Part shown: piece by piece, positions 34,561-44,282 of the stretch | How the letters are laid out: each line of letters begins with the position of its first letter | Numbering within the stretch: the first letter of the stretch is position 1 | Assembly: GCF_025147325.1 (NCBI RefSeq) | Contig: NZ_CP102262.1 | Location: forward strand, 2,046,001 to 2,110,000 | DNA: 64,000 nucleotides | Direction: 5' to 3' | Source of the DNA: Bacteroides stercoris ATCC 43183 | Lineage (GTDB): Bacteria; Bacteroidota; Bacteroidia; Bacteroidales; Bacteroidaceae | Program-made: the position numbers and the translations under genes | Notes under the pieces: model-generated | The model's input: only the letters and a program-made list of their open reading frames with translations | Database searches by the model: none | Told to the model about the DNA's origin: nothing

Positions 34561-35526
34561 ATGATTCGTAAAAGACTTCGAATGTTGAGTTTGCTGTCCG
34601 CAATGCTTTGCTGCGTAGCAGTATCGGCACAGCATAAGGTTGAGATGATTCCTTTCGGAAATATGGATCAATGGATTGACCGCCAGATTAAAGAATCGGG
34701 AATTATCGGCGGTGCTACCAAAAATGTGTATGCTATCGGTCCTACGGCAACTATCCGTGAAAACAAGCCGTATAAGAATATGGGCGGTTCCCCGTGGGCT
34801 ACTTCCAACGTGATGGCGCGTGTGGCAGGCATCACCAAAACCAATACTTCGGTATTTCCGGAGAAGCGGGGCGACGGCTTCTGTGCCCGTATGGACACCC
34901 GTATGGAAAGCGTAAAGGTGTTCGGCATCGTGGACATTACGGTGCTGGCTGCCGGTTCCATATTTTTGGGCGATGTACACGAGCCCATCAAGGGGACGAA
35001 GAATCCGCAGAAGATACTGAATTCGGGCATCCCGTTCACCAAGAAACCTATTGCCATTCAGTTTGACTATAAGGTGAAGATGTCCGACCGTGAAAAACGT
35101 GTTCATGCCACCGGTTTCAGCAAGATAACCGATGTGGAAGGAAAGGATTTCCCCGAAATGAACCTCTTTTTGCAGAAACGCTGGGAAGACAAAGACGGAA
35201 ATATCTATGCCAAACGCGTGGGTACGGTGGTGGTGCGTTATTACACTACAACGGACGACTGGCGCAACAATGCCACTTATTCCATTATGTACGGCGATAT
35301 AACGGGCAACCCCGAATACAAGGCGCACATGATGCGCCTGCAAGTGCAGGAACGCTATGCGGTGAACAGTAAGGGCGAAAGCGTGCCTATCAAGGAAGTG
35401 GCATGGGGAACGGAAGATGATATCCCCACACATATCCAGTTGCAGTTTACGTCCAGCCACGGCGGGGCATATATCGGTTCTCCGGGCAATTCATTCTATG
35501 TAGATAATGTGAAGTTGGTATATTGA
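34561..35526 (+). CDS. Secreted PCMD-like beta-sandwich protein
   Basis: A 321-residue protein with a signal peptide (LLSAMLCCVAVSAQ), so it is exported. The C-terminal GSPGNSFYVDNVKLVY and the body with WATSNVMARVAG resemble the putative carbohydrate metabolism domain (PCMD) family of Bacteroides outer-surface proteins. It starts 22 bases after the sulfotransferase and ends the operon before a strong terminator. A link to binding or handling of the sulfated product is only inferred from its place. Confidence 0.65.
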   Translation: MIRKRLRMLSLLSAMLCCVAVSAQHKVEMIPFGNMDQWIDRQIKESGIIGGATKNVYAIGPTATIRENKPYKNMGGSPWATSNVMARVAGITKTNTSVFPEKRGDGFCARMDTRMESVKVFGIVDITVLAAGSIFLGDVHEPIKGTKNPQKILNSGIPFTKKPIAIQFDYKVKMSDREKRVHATGFSKITDVEGKDFPEMNLFLQKRWEDKDGNIYAKRVGTVVVRYYTTTDDWRNNATYSIMYGDITGNPEYKAHMMRLQVQERYAVNSKGESVPIKEVAWGTEDDIPTHIQLQFTSSHGGAYIGSPGNSFYVDNVKLVY

Positions 35527-35551
35527 TTTCGTTCCTATACCGGCATGTGTA

Positions 35552-35623
35552 ATTTTGCCTATGGCGAAAAAACTGTTTGATGTATATCAGACGGGATTTT
35601 CACCATAGGCAAAATCTTTTTTG
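35552..35623 (+). terminator. Terminator of the sulfation operon
   Basis: ATTTTGCCTATGG (35552-35564) and CCATAGGCAAAAT (35603-35615) are perfect 13-bp complements, extended by GAAAA/TTTTC inside, followed by CTTTTTT. Confidence 0.8.
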
Positions 35624-35655
35624 ATACGTATGAAAAAGAGTTCAAATATAAATCG

Positions 35656-35663
35656 TAATTTTG
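35656..35663 (+). promoter_or_regulatory. Candidate -7 element for ruvX-def
   Basis: TAATTTTG matches TAnnTTTG, 9 bases before the ruvX ATG at 35673, so the leader would be very short. Confidence 0.4.
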
Positions 35664-35672
35664 TAGCCCATT

Positions 35673-36098
35673 ATGAGTAGAATAATAGCTATTGATTACG
35701 GTAAAAAACGTACGGGCATAGCCGTCAGCGACACGTTGCAGATGATTGCCAACGGGCTTACCACTGTGCCTACCCATGAACTGCTCGCCTTTATCATGGA
35801 TTACGTGGCGAAAGAACCGGTAGAGCGGATACTTGTCGGACTGCCGAAGCAGATGAATAACGAAGCTTCCGAGAACATGAAACGGATAGAGCCGTTTGTG
35901 CGTTCCTTGCAAAAGCGGTTGCCCGATATGCCGGTAGAGTATGTGGACGAGCGGTTTACTTCGGTCTTGGCGCACCGCACCATGCTGGAAGCCGGACTGA
36001 AAAAGAAAGACAGGCAGAACAAGGCACTGGTGGACGAAATCAGCGCGACTATTATCCTGCAGACTTATCTGGAGAACAGGCGCTTCTCCTCTTTATAA
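35673..36098 (+). CDS. ruvX: Holliday junction resolvase-like / pre-16S rRNA nuclease YqgF
   Basis: A 141-residue RNase H-fold protein. IAIDYGKKRTGIAVSD at the N-terminus holds the first catalytic Asp, LVGLPKQMNN is the conserved middle motif, and VDERFTSVLAHRTM and LVDEISATIILQTYLE carry the remaining acids. The family matures 16S rRNA ends in E. coli. It is followed by def, 38 bases on. Confidence 0.93.
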   Translation: MSRIIAIDYGKKRTGIAVSDTLQMIANGLTTVPTHELLAFIMDYVAKEPVERILVGLPKQMNNEASENMKRIEPFVRSLQKRLPDMPVEYVDERFTSVLAHRTMLEAGLKKKDRQNKALVDEISATIILQTYLENRRFSSL

Positions 36099-36136
36099 AT
36101 GTTTGGAAAATAATTCATAATTCATAAATTAAAGAA

Positions 36137-36691
36137 ATGATTTTACCTGTTTATGTATACGGACAACCCGTATTGAGAAAAGTAGCGGAGGACATTACTC
36201 CCGATTATCCGAACCTGAAAGAACTGATTCAGAATATGTTCGAAACCATGGACCATGCCGATGGCGTGGGACTTGCAGCGCCGCAAATCGGTTTGCCTAT
36301 CCGTGTGGTGGTTGTAGACCTGGATGTGTTGTCGGAAGATTATCCCGAATATAAAGGTTTCCGTAAGGCATATATCAATGCGCATATCCTCGAAGTATCG
36401 GGCGAAGAAGTATCTATGGAAGAAGGCTGCCTGAGCCTGCCGGGCATTCACGAATCTGTGAAAAGAGGCAATAAGATACGCGTGAAGTACCTGGATGAGG
36501 ACCTGGTGGAGCATGACGAGATTGTGGAAGGCTATCTGGCCCGTGTGATGCAGCATGAGTTCGACCATTTGGACGGTAAGATGTTTATCGACCATCTGTC
36601 GCCCTTGCGCAGACAGATGATAAAGGGAAAACTGAATGCCATGCTGAAAGGTAAGGCACACTGTACCTATAAGGTGAAAACCGTAAAGTAA
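36137..36691 (+). CDS. def: Peptide deformylase
   Basis: A 184-residue metallo-hydrolase removing the formyl group from nascent proteins. All three motifs are intact: [10 protein letters not shown] (43-52), EGCLSLPG (96-103, with the metal-binding Cys) and QHEFDH (139-144). Confidence 0.97.
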   Translation: MILPVYVYGQPVLRKVAEDITPDYPNLKELIQNMFETMDHADGVGLAAPQIGLPIRVVVVDLDVLSEDYPEYKGFRKAYINAHILEVSGEEVSMEEGCLSLPGIHESVKRGNKIRVKYLDEDLVEHDEIVEGYLARVMQHEFDHLDGKMFIDHLSPLRRQMIKGKLNAMLKGKAHCTYKVKTVK

Positions 36692-36772
36692 GCAAACCAT
36701 ATAATAAGGTATAAAAGGCTCAAAAAATATAAAAAGTCTTCGGTATATCCTGATATGTAAATGAATAAACGC

Positions 36773-36780
36773 TACTTTTG
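36773..36780 (+). promoter_or_regulatory. Candidate -7 element for the large TPR gene
   Basis: TACTTTTG, 28 bases before the start at 36809. Confidence 0.4.
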
Positions 36781-36808
36781 TTTTGTTTACAAGCATTTAT
36801 AAGACAAG

Positions 36809-38854
36809 ATGATAAAAAAGATATTGCTGGCAATTCTGTTATTGCCCACGTTGTTATATGCGCAAATCAATACGGAACGGGTGATGACCATTGCCCGCAA
36901 CGCATTGTATTTCGAGGACTACGTGCTTTCTATCCAATATTTCAATCAGGTAATCAATGCGAAGCCTTATTTATACGAGCCTTATTTCTTCCGTGCGCTG
37001 GCAAAAATCAACTTGGACGATTTTCAGGGAGCGGAAGCGGATTGCGATCAGGCTATTCAGCGCAATCCTTTTGTTGTAGGCGCTTATCAGATAAGAGGTT
37101 TGGCACGTATCCGCCAGGATAAGTTCGACGGTGCGGTCGAGGACTACAAGACGGCTTTGAAGTACGACCCGGAGAATGTTGTACTTTGGCATAACCTCTC
37201 TCTTTGTCATATGCAGAAAGAGGATTTCAATGCTGCCAAAGAGGATTTGGGCAAGTTGCTCGCCATAGCTCCCCGCTATACGCGTGCGTACCTGATGCGC
37301 GGTGAGGTCAATCTCAAGCAGAACGATACGATACAGGCCTTGAAGGATTTTGATAAGGCCATTGATATGGACCGTTACGACCCCGACGGCTGGGCCGCCC
37401 GTGCCATTGTCCGTCTTCAGCAATCCGACTACAAGGAAGCTGAAAAGGATTTGGACCAGGCGATACACCTGAGCGCACGTAATTCGGGCAACTACATAAA
37501 CCGGGCTTTGGCGCGTTTCCATCAGAATAACCTGAGAGGTGCGATGAGCGACTATGACCTGGCGCTGGATATTGACCCCAATAACTTCCTCGGTCACTAT
37601 AACCGGGGACTGCTGCGTGCACAGGTAGGTGACGATAACCGTGCGATAGAAGATTTCGACTTTGTGCTGAAGATGGAGCCGGACAATATGATGGCAACTT
37701 TCAACCGTGGTTTGCTGCGTGCACAAACGGGCGATTACCGCGGCGCTATCAGCGACTACTCCAAAGTGATAGAAGAGTATCCCAACTTCACGGCGGGTTA
37801 CTACCATCGTGCCGAGGCCCGCAAGAAGATTGGCGACCGTAAGGGAGCCGAGCAGGATGAGTTCAAGCTTATGAAGATGCAGCTCGACAAGCGCAACGGC
37901 GTGACAACCGGCGGCAATGACAAGGATGTGGCGGATAATGCGGACGGCAACTCCGGAAAGGATAACGGCAAGACCCGTAAGAAGTCCGACAAGAATATGG
38001 ATAACTACCGCAAGATTGTGATTGCGGATGATTCGGAAGTGGAACAGCGTTATAAGAGCGACTATCGCGGCCGTGTGCAAGACCGTAACGTGACTATCAA
38101 GCTCGAACCTATGTATGCGCTGACCTATTATGAGAAGCTGAGCGACGTAAAACGTATTGTGCATTATCACAAGTATATAGACGAGTTGAATCACTCCAAA
38201 CTGTTCCCCAAACCGTTGCGCATCACCAATATGGAGTCGCCTCTGACAGAAGAGCAGGTACGTTTCCACTTCGCATTGATAGACGCCCATACATCGGATA
38301 TTGTGGCAGACGAAAAAAATGCCGGAAAGCGGTTTATGCGCGGTTTGGATTTCTATCTGGTGCAGGACTTTGCAAGTTCCATAGACGATTTTACACAGAG
38401 TATCCTGCTGGATGATACTTTCTTCCCGGCATATTTCATGCGTGCTTTGGTGCGCTACAAGCAGTTGGAGTACAAGAAAGCGGAAGCCGGTATGAACGAG
38501 GGTGCCGTTTCCGGTGCGCAAGAAGTAAAGAAGGCGGAAGTAACGGCGATGGATTACGATATTGTGAAAAATGATTTGGATCATGTCATCCAATTGGCGC
38601 CCGATTTTGTTTACGGTTATTATAACCGCGGCAATGTATTGTCGCTGCTGAAAGATTACCGTGCGGCATTGGCGGATTACGACAAGGCAATCGGACTGAA
38701 TCCCGATTTTGCCGAAGCCTATTTCAACCGTGGCCTGACGCATATCTTCCTGGGCAATAACAGGCAGGGAATTTCTGATTTGAGCAAGGCAGGCGAATTG
38801 GGCATCGTTTCCGCTTACAATATTATCAAGCGTTTTACGAATACGCAGCAGTAA
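36809..38854 (+). CDS. Large periplasmic tetratricopeptide repeat protein
   Basis: A 681-residue exported protein (signal peptide KILLAILLLPTLLYAQ) with about eight TPR units before residue 350 and three or four more near the end, each with the alternation of ARALARF/NRGLLRAQ and YDLALDIDPNN-type helices. A charged, Gly/Asn/Lys-rich linker at about 365-395 (GKDNGKTRKKSDKN) separates the two TPR arrays. It is probably a scaffold at the envelope; the neighbours are translation genes and give no clue. Confidence 0.85.
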   Translation: MIKKILLAILLLPTLLYAQINTERVMTIARNALYFEDYVLSIQYFNQVINAKPYLYEPYFFRALAKINLDDFQGAEADCDQAIQRNPFVVGAYQIRGLARIRQDKFDGAVEDYKTALKYDPENVVLWHNLSLCHMQKEDFNAAKEDLGKLLAIAPRYTRAYLMRGEVNLKQNDTIQALKDFDKAIDMDRYDPDGWAARAIVRLQQSDYKEAEKDLDQAIHLSARNSGNYINRALARFHQNNLRGAMSDYDLALDIDPNNFLGHYNRGLLRAQVGDDNRAIEDFDFVLKMEPDNMMATFNRGLLRAQTGDYRGAISDYSKVIEEYPNFTAGYYHRAEARKKIGDRKGAEQDEFKLMKMQLDKRNGVTTGGNDKDVADNADGNSGKDNGKTRKKSDKNMDNYRKIVIADDSEVEQRYKSDYRGRVQDRNVTIKLEPMYALTYYEKLSDVKRIVHYHKYIDELNHSKLFPKPLRITNMESPLTEEQVRFHFALIDAHTSDIVADEKNAGKRFMRGLDFYLVQDFASSIDDFTQSILLDDTFFPAYFMRALVRYKQLEYKKAEAGMNEGAVSGAQEVKKAEVTAMDYDIVKNDLDHVIQLAPDFVYGYYNRGNVLSLLKDYRAALADYDKAIGLNPDFAEAYFNRGLTHIFLGNNRQGISDLSKAGELGIVSAYNIIKRFTNTQQ

Positions 38855-38895
38855 CATTTTTTTGCTAAAAAATAGAATATCAATAAAGAATTAGC

Positions 38896-38903
38896 TATTT
38901 TTG
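38896..38903 (+). promoter_or_regulatory. Candidate -7 element for thrS
   Basis: TATTTTTG, 31 bases before the thrS ATG at 38934. No -33 at proper distance. Confidence 0.45.
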
Positions 38904-38933
38904 CGTTCTAAAATTTGAATTATACATAGCATT

Positions 38934-40874
38934 ATGATAAAGATAACATTTCCAGACGGCTCCGTTCGCGAATACAACGAAGGAGTGACAGGACTGCAAA
39001 TAGCAGAAAGCATTAGTTCACGTTTGGCACAGGATGTATTGGCTTGTGGCGTGAACGGAGAAGTTTATGATTTGGGGCGTCCCATCAGTGAAGACGCTGA
39101 AGTGGTTCTCTATAAATGGGAAGACGAACAAGGCAAGCATGCCTTCTGGCACACCAGCGCCCATTTGCTGGCGGAAGCTTTGCAGGAGTTGTATCCGGGC
39201 ATACAGTTCGGTATCGGTCCGGCCATCGAGAACGGTTTCTATTATGATGTGGATCCGGGAGAGACTGCTATCAAGGAAGCCGACCTGCCCGCTATCGAAA
39301 AGAAAATGGCGGAACTGGCAGCCAAGAAAGAAGCGGTTGTCAGAGAGAGCATTTCAAAGACGGATGCCTTGAAGATGTTCGGCGATCGCGGCGAAACTTA
39401 TAAATGTGAGCTGATTTCCGAACTGGAAGACGGTCACATCACTACTTATACGCAGGGTGCGTTTACCGACTTGTGCCGTGGTCCTCACCTGATGACTACC
39501 GCGCCTATCAAGGCTATCAAGCTGACTTCCGTTGCCGGTGCTTACTGGCGGGGACAGGAAGACCGCAAGATGATGACACGTATCTACGGTATCACTTTCC
39601 CGAAGAAGAAAATGCTGGATGAGTATCTCGTATTGCTGGAAGAGGCCAAGAAGCGCGACCACCGTAAAATCGGCAAGGAGATGGACTTGTTCATGTTCTC
39701 CGATACGGTAGGCAAGGGACTTCCGATGTGGTTGCCGAAAGGTGCTGCATTGCGTATCCGTCTGCAGGAGTTCTTGCGCCGCATTCAGGCCCGTTACGAC
39801 TATCAGGAAGTAATGTGTCCGCCTATCGGCAACAAGCTGCTGTACATCACTTCCGGACACTATGCCAAGTATGGTAAGGACTCGTTCCAGCCTATTCATA
39901 CGCCGGAAGAAGGTGAAGAGTACTTCCTCAAACCGATGAACTGTCCTCATCACTGTATGATTTACAAGAACTCACCCCGTTCTTATAAAGACCTGCCTTT
40001 GCGTCTGGCGGAGTTCGGTACGGTTTGCCGTTACGAGCAGAGCGGTGAGCTTCACGGCTTGACCCGTGTACGCAGCTTTACGCAAGACGACGCGCACATC
40101 TTCTGCCGTCCCGATCAGGTGAAGGATGAGTTCCTGCGCGTAATGGACATTATCTCAATCGTATTCCAGTCTATGCACTTCGAGAACTTTGAAGCACAGA
40201 TTTCTCTGCGCGACAAGGTGAACCGTGAGAAGTATATCGGTAGCGATGAGAACTGGGAGAAGGCAGAACAGGCTATTATCGAGGCTTGTGAAGAAAAGGG
40301 ACTGAAAGCCAGAGTGGAATATGGTGAAGCTGCTTTCTACGGTCCTAAACTGGACTTTATGGTTAAGGATGCTATCGGCCGCCGTTGGCAGTTGGGTACC
40401 ATTCAGGTAGATTACAACCTGCCCGAACGTTTCCAACTGGAATATACGGGAGCCGACAATCAAAAGCACCGTCCGGTAATGATTCACCGTGCTCCGTTCG
40501 GTTCTATGGAGCGTTTCGTAGCCGTGCTTATCGAGCATACCGCCGGCAAGTTCCCGTTGTGGCTGACTCCGGACCAGGTGGCTATCCTGCCTATCAGCGA
40601 GAAGTTCAATGATTATGCTCAGGAAGTGAAAGACTATCTGAAGAGATATGATGTCCGTGCCATTGTGGATGAGCGTAACGAAAAAATCGGACGTAAGATT
40701 CGTGACAACGAAATGAAGCGTATTCCGTACATGCTGATTGTCGGCGAGAAAGAGGCTGAAAACAGAGAAGTTTCCGTCCGCAAGCAAGGCGAAGGCGACC
40801 AGGGAACCATGAAATTTGAAGATTTTGCTAAAAAAGTGAACGAAGAAGTTCAAAATATGATAAATAAATGGTAA
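38934..40874 (+). CDS. thrS: Threonine-tRNA ligase
   Basis: A 646-residue class II aminoacyl-tRNA synthetase. Domains in order: N-terminal TGS domain (about 1-62), the editing domain with [11 protein letters not shown] (HxxxH) near 73, the catalytic core with [12 protein letters not shown] near 333-344 and [17 protein letters not shown], and the anticodon-binding domain from about 540. It begins the thrS-infC-rpmI-rplT order common in bacteria. Confidence 0.98.
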   Translation: MIKITFPDGSVREYNEGVTGLQIAESISSRLAQDVLACGVNGEVYDLGRPISEDAEVVLYKWEDEQGKHAFWHTSAHLLAEALQELYPGIQFGIGPAIENGFYYDVDPGETAIKEADLPAIEKKMAELAAKKEAVVRESISKTDALKMFGDRGETYKCELISELEDGHITTYTQGAFTDLCRGPHLMTTAPIKAIKLTSVAGAYWRGQEDRKMMTRIYGITFPKKKMLDEYLVLLEEAKKRDHRKIGKEMDLFMFSDTVGKGLPMWLPKGAALRIRLQEFLRRIQARYDYQEVMCPPIGNKLLYITSGHYAKYGKDSFQPIHTPEEGEEYFLKPMNCPHHCMIYKNSPRSYKDLPLRLAEFGTVCRYEQSGELHGLTRVRSFTQDDAHIFCRPDQVKDEFLRVMDIISIVFQSMHFENFEAQISLRDKVNREKYIGSDENWEKAEQAIIEACEEKGLKARVEYGEAAFYGPKLDFMVKDAIGRRWQLGTIQVDYNLPERFQLEYTGADNQKHRPVMIHRAPFGSMERFVAVLIEHTAGKFPLWLTPDQVAILPISEKFNDYAQEVKDYLKRYDVRAIVDERNEKIGRKIRDNEMKRIPYMLIVGEKEAENREVSVRKQGEGDQGTMKFEDFAKKVNEEVQNMINKW

Positions 40875-40993
40875 CTTTGCGCCCAATTGTAAAAGCATAG
40901 CATACATACGATGTTCTAAAGACCGCTTTTACTTAACAAAAAAATAATTTGGTAGTAATAAACAAGAAACAAACTGGAAGTAAACGTTATTTA

Positions 40994-41596
40994 ATGAAGA
41001 ATGACAGCTTAAAAGGGCAACATCGGATTAATGAGCAAATCCGTGCCAAAGAAGTCCGCATTGTGGGCGATGAGGTGGAACCTAAAGTATATCCGATAGC
41101 TCAGGCCTTGAAAATGGCCGAGGAAATGGAAGCAGATCTCGTGGAGATTTCTCCGAATGCACAACCCCCTGTTTGTCGTATTATTGATTACTCTAAATTT
41201 CTTTATCAGTTAAAGAAGCGTCAGAAAGAGCAGAAGGCGAAGCAGGTTAAGGTAAATGTGAAGGAAATACGTTTCGGTCCTCAGACAGACGACCACGACT
41301 ATAACTTCAAACTGAAACACGCCAAAGGCTTTTTGGAAGATGGCGACAAGGTGAAGGCATACGTGTTCTTCAAGGGTCGTTCAATTCTGTTCAAGGAGCA
41401 GGGCGAAGTACTGCTGCTGCGTTTTGCCAATGATTTGGAAGACTATGCGAAAGTAGACCAAATGCCGGTTCTGGAAGGAAAGAGGATGACCATTCAGCTT
41501 TCTCCGAAGAAAGGTGCAGCTCCGAAAAAGCCTGCCACACCGAAGCCGGCAGAAGCTCCGAAAGCAGCTCCGGCCGAAGACAAAAGCGAAGACTAA
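40994..41596 (+). CDS. infC: Translation initiation factor IF-3
   Basis: The IF-3 protein, 200 residues from the ATG at 40994 ([20 protein letters not shown]). An upstream in-frame TTG at 40949 could add 15 residues ([14 protein letters not shown]); IF-3 genes often use rare starts, so the true start is open. The signature [16 protein letters not shown] joins the N- and C-domains, and [17 protein letters not shown] follows. The tail after about residue 175 is Ala/Pro/Lys-rich ([20 protein letters not shown]), longer than in E. coli. Confidence 0.95.
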   Translation: MKNDSLKGQHRINEQIRAKEVRIVGDEVEPKVYPIAQALKMAEEMEADLVEISPNAQPPVCRIIDYSKFLYQLKKRQKEQKAKQVKVNVKEIRFGPQTDDHDYNFKLKHAKGFLEDGDKVKAYVFFKGRSILFKEQGEVLLLRFANDLEDYAKVDQMPVLEGKRMTIQLSPKKGAAPKKPATPKPAEAPKAAPAEDKSED

Positions 41597-41661
41597 AGAA
41601 ATGAGTAACGCCGCAGGTATAGTGCGTTGCCATATAATTAAATAATTTAAAAATAAGTAAG

Positions 41662-41859
41662 ATGCCAAAGATGAAGACTAACTCCGGTTCTAAAAAGAGA
41701 TTTACTCTTACCGGAACAGGTAAAATCAAAAGAAAGCACGCTTTTCACAGTCACATTCTGACTAAGAAAACCAAGAAGCAAAAGAGAAATCTGTGTTACT
41801 CTACAACCGTTGATATAACGAATATGAGCCAGGTTAAGGAACTCTTAGCTATGAAGTAA
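41662..41859 (+). CDS. rpmI: 50S ribosomal protein L35
   Basis: A 65-residue basic protein with the L35 opening [20 protein letters not shown] and [14 protein letters not shown]. It lies between infC and rplT as usual. Confidence 0.97.
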   Translation: MPKMKTNSGSKKRFTLTGTGKIKRKHAFHSHILTKKTKKQKRNLCYSTTVDITNMSQVKELLAMK

Positions 41860-41960
41860 TCAAAAGCGTACGAAGTATTATTAAAGTTATTAACCGAATG
41901 CATTAGCTTTAAGTCCGTTGCGTGAAGTACCGGCGCTAACATTCAAAAACAAGTAAAACT

Positions 41961-42311
41961 ATGCCAAGATCAGTAAATCATGTTGCTTCTAAAGCAAGAA
42001 GAAAGAAAATTTTGAAATTGACCAGAGGTTACTTTGGTGCAAGAAAGAACGTTTGGACCGTTGCCAAGAATACTTGGGAAAAAGGTTTGACTTATGCGTT
42101 CCGTGACCGTAAGAATAAGAAAAGAAACTTCCGCGCTTTGTGGATTCAACGTATCAACGCTGCTGCACGTCTGGAAGGTATGTCTTATTCCAAACTGATG
42201 GGTGCTCTGCACAAAGCTGGTATCGAAATCAACCGTAAGGTTTTGGCTGATTTAGCAATGAATCATCCGGAAGCTTTCAAGGCCATTGTAGCTAAAGCAA
42301 AAGCTGCATAA
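41961..42311 (+). CDS. rplT: 50S ribosomal protein L20
   Basis: A 116-residue basic protein with [32 protein letters not shown] and [14 protein letters not shown] as in all L20 proteins. It ends the operon, and its terminator follows 27 bases later. Confidence 0.98.
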   Translation: MPRSVNHVASKARRKKILKLTRGYFGARKNVWTVAKNTWEKGLTYAFRDRKNKKRNFRALWIQRINAAARLEGMSYSKLMGALHKAGIEINRKVLADLAMNHPEAFKAIVAKAKAA

Positions 42312-42338
42312 GCCGGGGTAAAAGAATAAACCTGCAAG

Positions 42339-42371
42339 GCGCTGATTACGAATACGTAATCGGCGCTTTTT
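42339..42371 (+). terminator. Terminator after rplT
   Basis: GCGCTGATTACG and CGTAATCGGCGC pair over 12 bp (one G-T), loop AATA, followed by TTTTTG. Confidence 0.9.
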
Positions 42372-42435
42372 GTTTTGGGCAGTATTGTGGAAATGTGAAA
42401 ACATTAGATGCAGGCAAACAATTTTCTTGTTTTTC

Positions 42436-42466
42436 TTGTTTCTTTCGTAGAAACTCACTACCTTTG
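42436..42466 (+). promoter_or_regulatory. Promoter of the RNA gene downstream of rplT
   Basis: TTG (42436-42438), 20 bases, TACCTTTG (42459-42466): an excellent Bacteroidetes promoter. No open reading frame follows. Confidence 0.75.
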
Positions 42467-42472
42467 AAGTAG

Positions 42473-42699
42473 AAAAAATAGCCGCATTGATTGGATCGGG
42501 AAACTCATCAATTCTAATGAAATACCGAGACAAGCTTCAGTTCTCAATGGCGGGCCACGCCTTTCGGGGTAACTCTTGAGTCGGTGGATTACAAAGAGGA
42601 CGAGCACTCAAATCATGTCATACGGAGTTTCATCACATCATCGGTGCGGCTTTCTATAAAAGAGGAACGGTAATCTTGGTTGACTACCGTTCCTTTTTC
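42473..42699 (+). ncRNA. Bacteroidales-1 (6S-like) RNA
   Basis: A transcript of about 225 bases is predicted between a strong promoter and an intrinsic terminator (AGGAACGGTA 42663-42672 pairing with TACCGTTCCT 42685-42694, then TTTTTCTTTT), with no coding potential. Its place directly downstream of the L20 gene, with its own Bacteroidetes promoter and terminator, is just what was described for the Bacteroidales-1 RNA motif, later proposed to be the 6S RNA of this group. The interior has GC-rich segments such as GGCGGGCCACGCC that can pair. I did not match a covariance model, so the name rests on position and architecture. Confidence 0.75.
42663..42699 (+). terminator. Terminator of the RNA gene
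   Basis: Perfect 10-bp stem AGGAACGGTA/TACCGTTCCT with a T-rich tail. Confidence 0.88.
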
Positions 42700-42778
42700 T
42701 TTTGTCGTTATTTTACGGTTTTGCTTCTTGAAGATCAGAGAGTTCAGTAAAATCGGATTGGTTGCAGTGAGGGGGAAA

Positions 42779-42908
42779 AGTCCAGGCTTTTGCTCGTTTA
42801 ACTCCAGGTGTTTACTCCCGAAATGCCTGAAGTTTTAGGTTGGAATGCCCGGTGTTTGGGAAGTAAATTCCGGAAGTTTCGGGAGTATAATGCAGGGATA
42901 TTTACCGG
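42779..42908. repeat. 22-bp-period degenerate tandem array B
   Basis: Five consecutive 22-base units start at 42779, 42801, 42823, 42845 and 42867, with a partial sixth at 42889. The pattern A(C/T)(T/G)CC(A/C/T)GGTGTTT is shared with array A at 961-1088; for example GGAATGCCCGGT occurs in both. ACTCCCGAAA and TTTCGGGAGT inside it are inverted copies. It occupies the space between the RNA terminator and paaK. Confidence 0.75.
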
Positions 42909-42956
42909 TATGGCACGGCTTCACTAACGGTTGGAACTGGACATACCGGTAGAATA

Positions 42957-44264
42957 TTATTTGTTATCCCGCAAGTCTTTTACCCTGACGGCTTTGCCTT
43001 CGCTTTGAGGCAGGGAGCCTTTCTTGACCAGCTTCACTTTAGGAGTGACAAGGATTTCATCTTTCAGTCGGCGGGAAATAGCTTTGCGTACTTTCTCCAG
43101 TTCTATATAGTTGTCGGTGGATAAGTCGCTGAGCTCTACTTCCACAATTATTTCATCTTGATTGCTGATGGTTTCCAGAGTAATGAGGTAGTTGCTGCCC
43201 AATTCGGGGAATTGCACCAATACCTTTTCCACCTGCATGGGGAAGATGTTGACACCCTTGATGATAAACATATCGTCGCTGCGGCCCTTGATGCGGTCGA
43301 TGCGCAGATGCGTACGTCCGCAGGGGCATGTACCCGGAAGTATGCGGGTAAGGTCGCGTGTGCGGTAGCGTATCAACGGCATCATTTCACGGTCGAGGGT
43401 AGTCAGTACCAGCTCTCCAATCTCACCGTCGGGAACCGGTTCGCCGGTTTCCGGATTGATGATTTCAACCAGATAGCAATCTTCCCAAAGGTGCATGCCG
43501 TTTTGCTCGGTACACTCAAAGGCAACGCCGGGACCGTTCATTTCGGTCATGCCGAAACTGTTGTAGGCTTTGACACCCAGTATCCGCTCAATCTTCCTGC
43601 GCTGTTCGTCCGTATGAGGTTCGGCTCCGATGACGAGGGTTTTCAGAGTAGTCGATGCCGGGTCGATACCTTCTTCCTGAAATACTTCCGCCAGGCGTAT
43701 GGCATAACTGGGAATGGCATGCAAGGCGGTGGTTCTGAAGTCCGTGATGAACTTGATTTGCCGTTTGCTGTTACCGGCAGCGGCGGGTACGGTCAGTGCT
43801 CCCAGGCGTTCGGCTCCGTATTGGAAACCTAATCCTCCGGTGAACATACCATAGCCGGAACTGTTTTGAAAAACATCGGTCTTTCGTATGCCTACTGCGT
43901 ATAGGCAACGTGCTACAAGGTTGGCCCAGGACTCCAGATCGTGCCGGGAGTGGACGATGACGGTGGGCGTTCCCGTGGTTCCGCTGGAAGAGTGGATGCG
44001 TACACCGTCTTCGTGCATATTGCCGGCCACAAGTCCGAAAGGGTAGTTGGCGCGCATGTCCGCCTTGGTGGTAAACGGGATTTTCCGGATGTCTTCTATC
44101 GACCGGATGCTGTCTGCCGTAATGCCGTGCTTTTGAAAAACTTGTTTGTAATAGGGGGAATTTGCTGCAATGCCGATTGTCTTCCTAAGCCGCCGGAGTT
44201 GCAGTTTGTGCAACTCCTCACGCGGCATGGTTTCTATCTCTTCTTCCCAGTATTTGTCATTCAT
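42957..44264 (-). CDS. paaK: Phenylacetate-CoA ligase
   Basis: A 435-residue acyl-adenylate-forming ligase making phenylacetyl-CoA (or another arylacetyl-CoA). The P-loop-like motif SSSGTTGTPTVIVHS (about residues 92-106), NSFGMTEMNGPG around 236-247 and the YRTRDLTRI hinge region are typical of PaaK. It is the third gene of a unit with indolepyruvate oxidoreductase subunits, 18 bases after iorB, so aryl acids from aromatic amino acids are the likely substrates. Confidence 0.93.
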   Translation of the reverse strand: MNDKYWEEEIETMPREELHKLQLRRLRKTIGIAANSPYYKQVFQKHGITADSIRSIEDIRKIPFTTKADMRANYPFGLVAGNMHEDGVRIHSSSGTTGTPTVIVHSRHDLESWANLVARCLYAVGIRKTDVFQNSSGYGMFTGGLGFQYGAERLGALTVPAAAGNSKRQIKFITDFRTTALHAIPSYAIRLAEVFQEEGIDPASTTLKTLVIGAEPHTDEQRRKIERILGVKAYNSFGMTEMNGPGVAFECTEQNGMHLWEDCYLVEIINPETGEPVPDGEIGELVLTTLDREMMPLIRYRTRDLTRILPGTCPCGRTHLRIDRIKGRSDDMFIIKGVNIFPMQVEKVLVQFPELGSNYLITLETISNQDEIIVEVELSDLSTDNYIELEKVRKAISRRLKDEILVTPKVKLVKKGSLPQSEGKAVRVKDLRDNK

Positions 44265-44282
44265 GGTTATTGGTATTTTGAT

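Noticed and set aside
36971..38857. Open frame of 628 codons opposite the large TPR gene
   Set aside because: A shadow of the repetitive codon pattern of the TPR gene; no recognisable domain.
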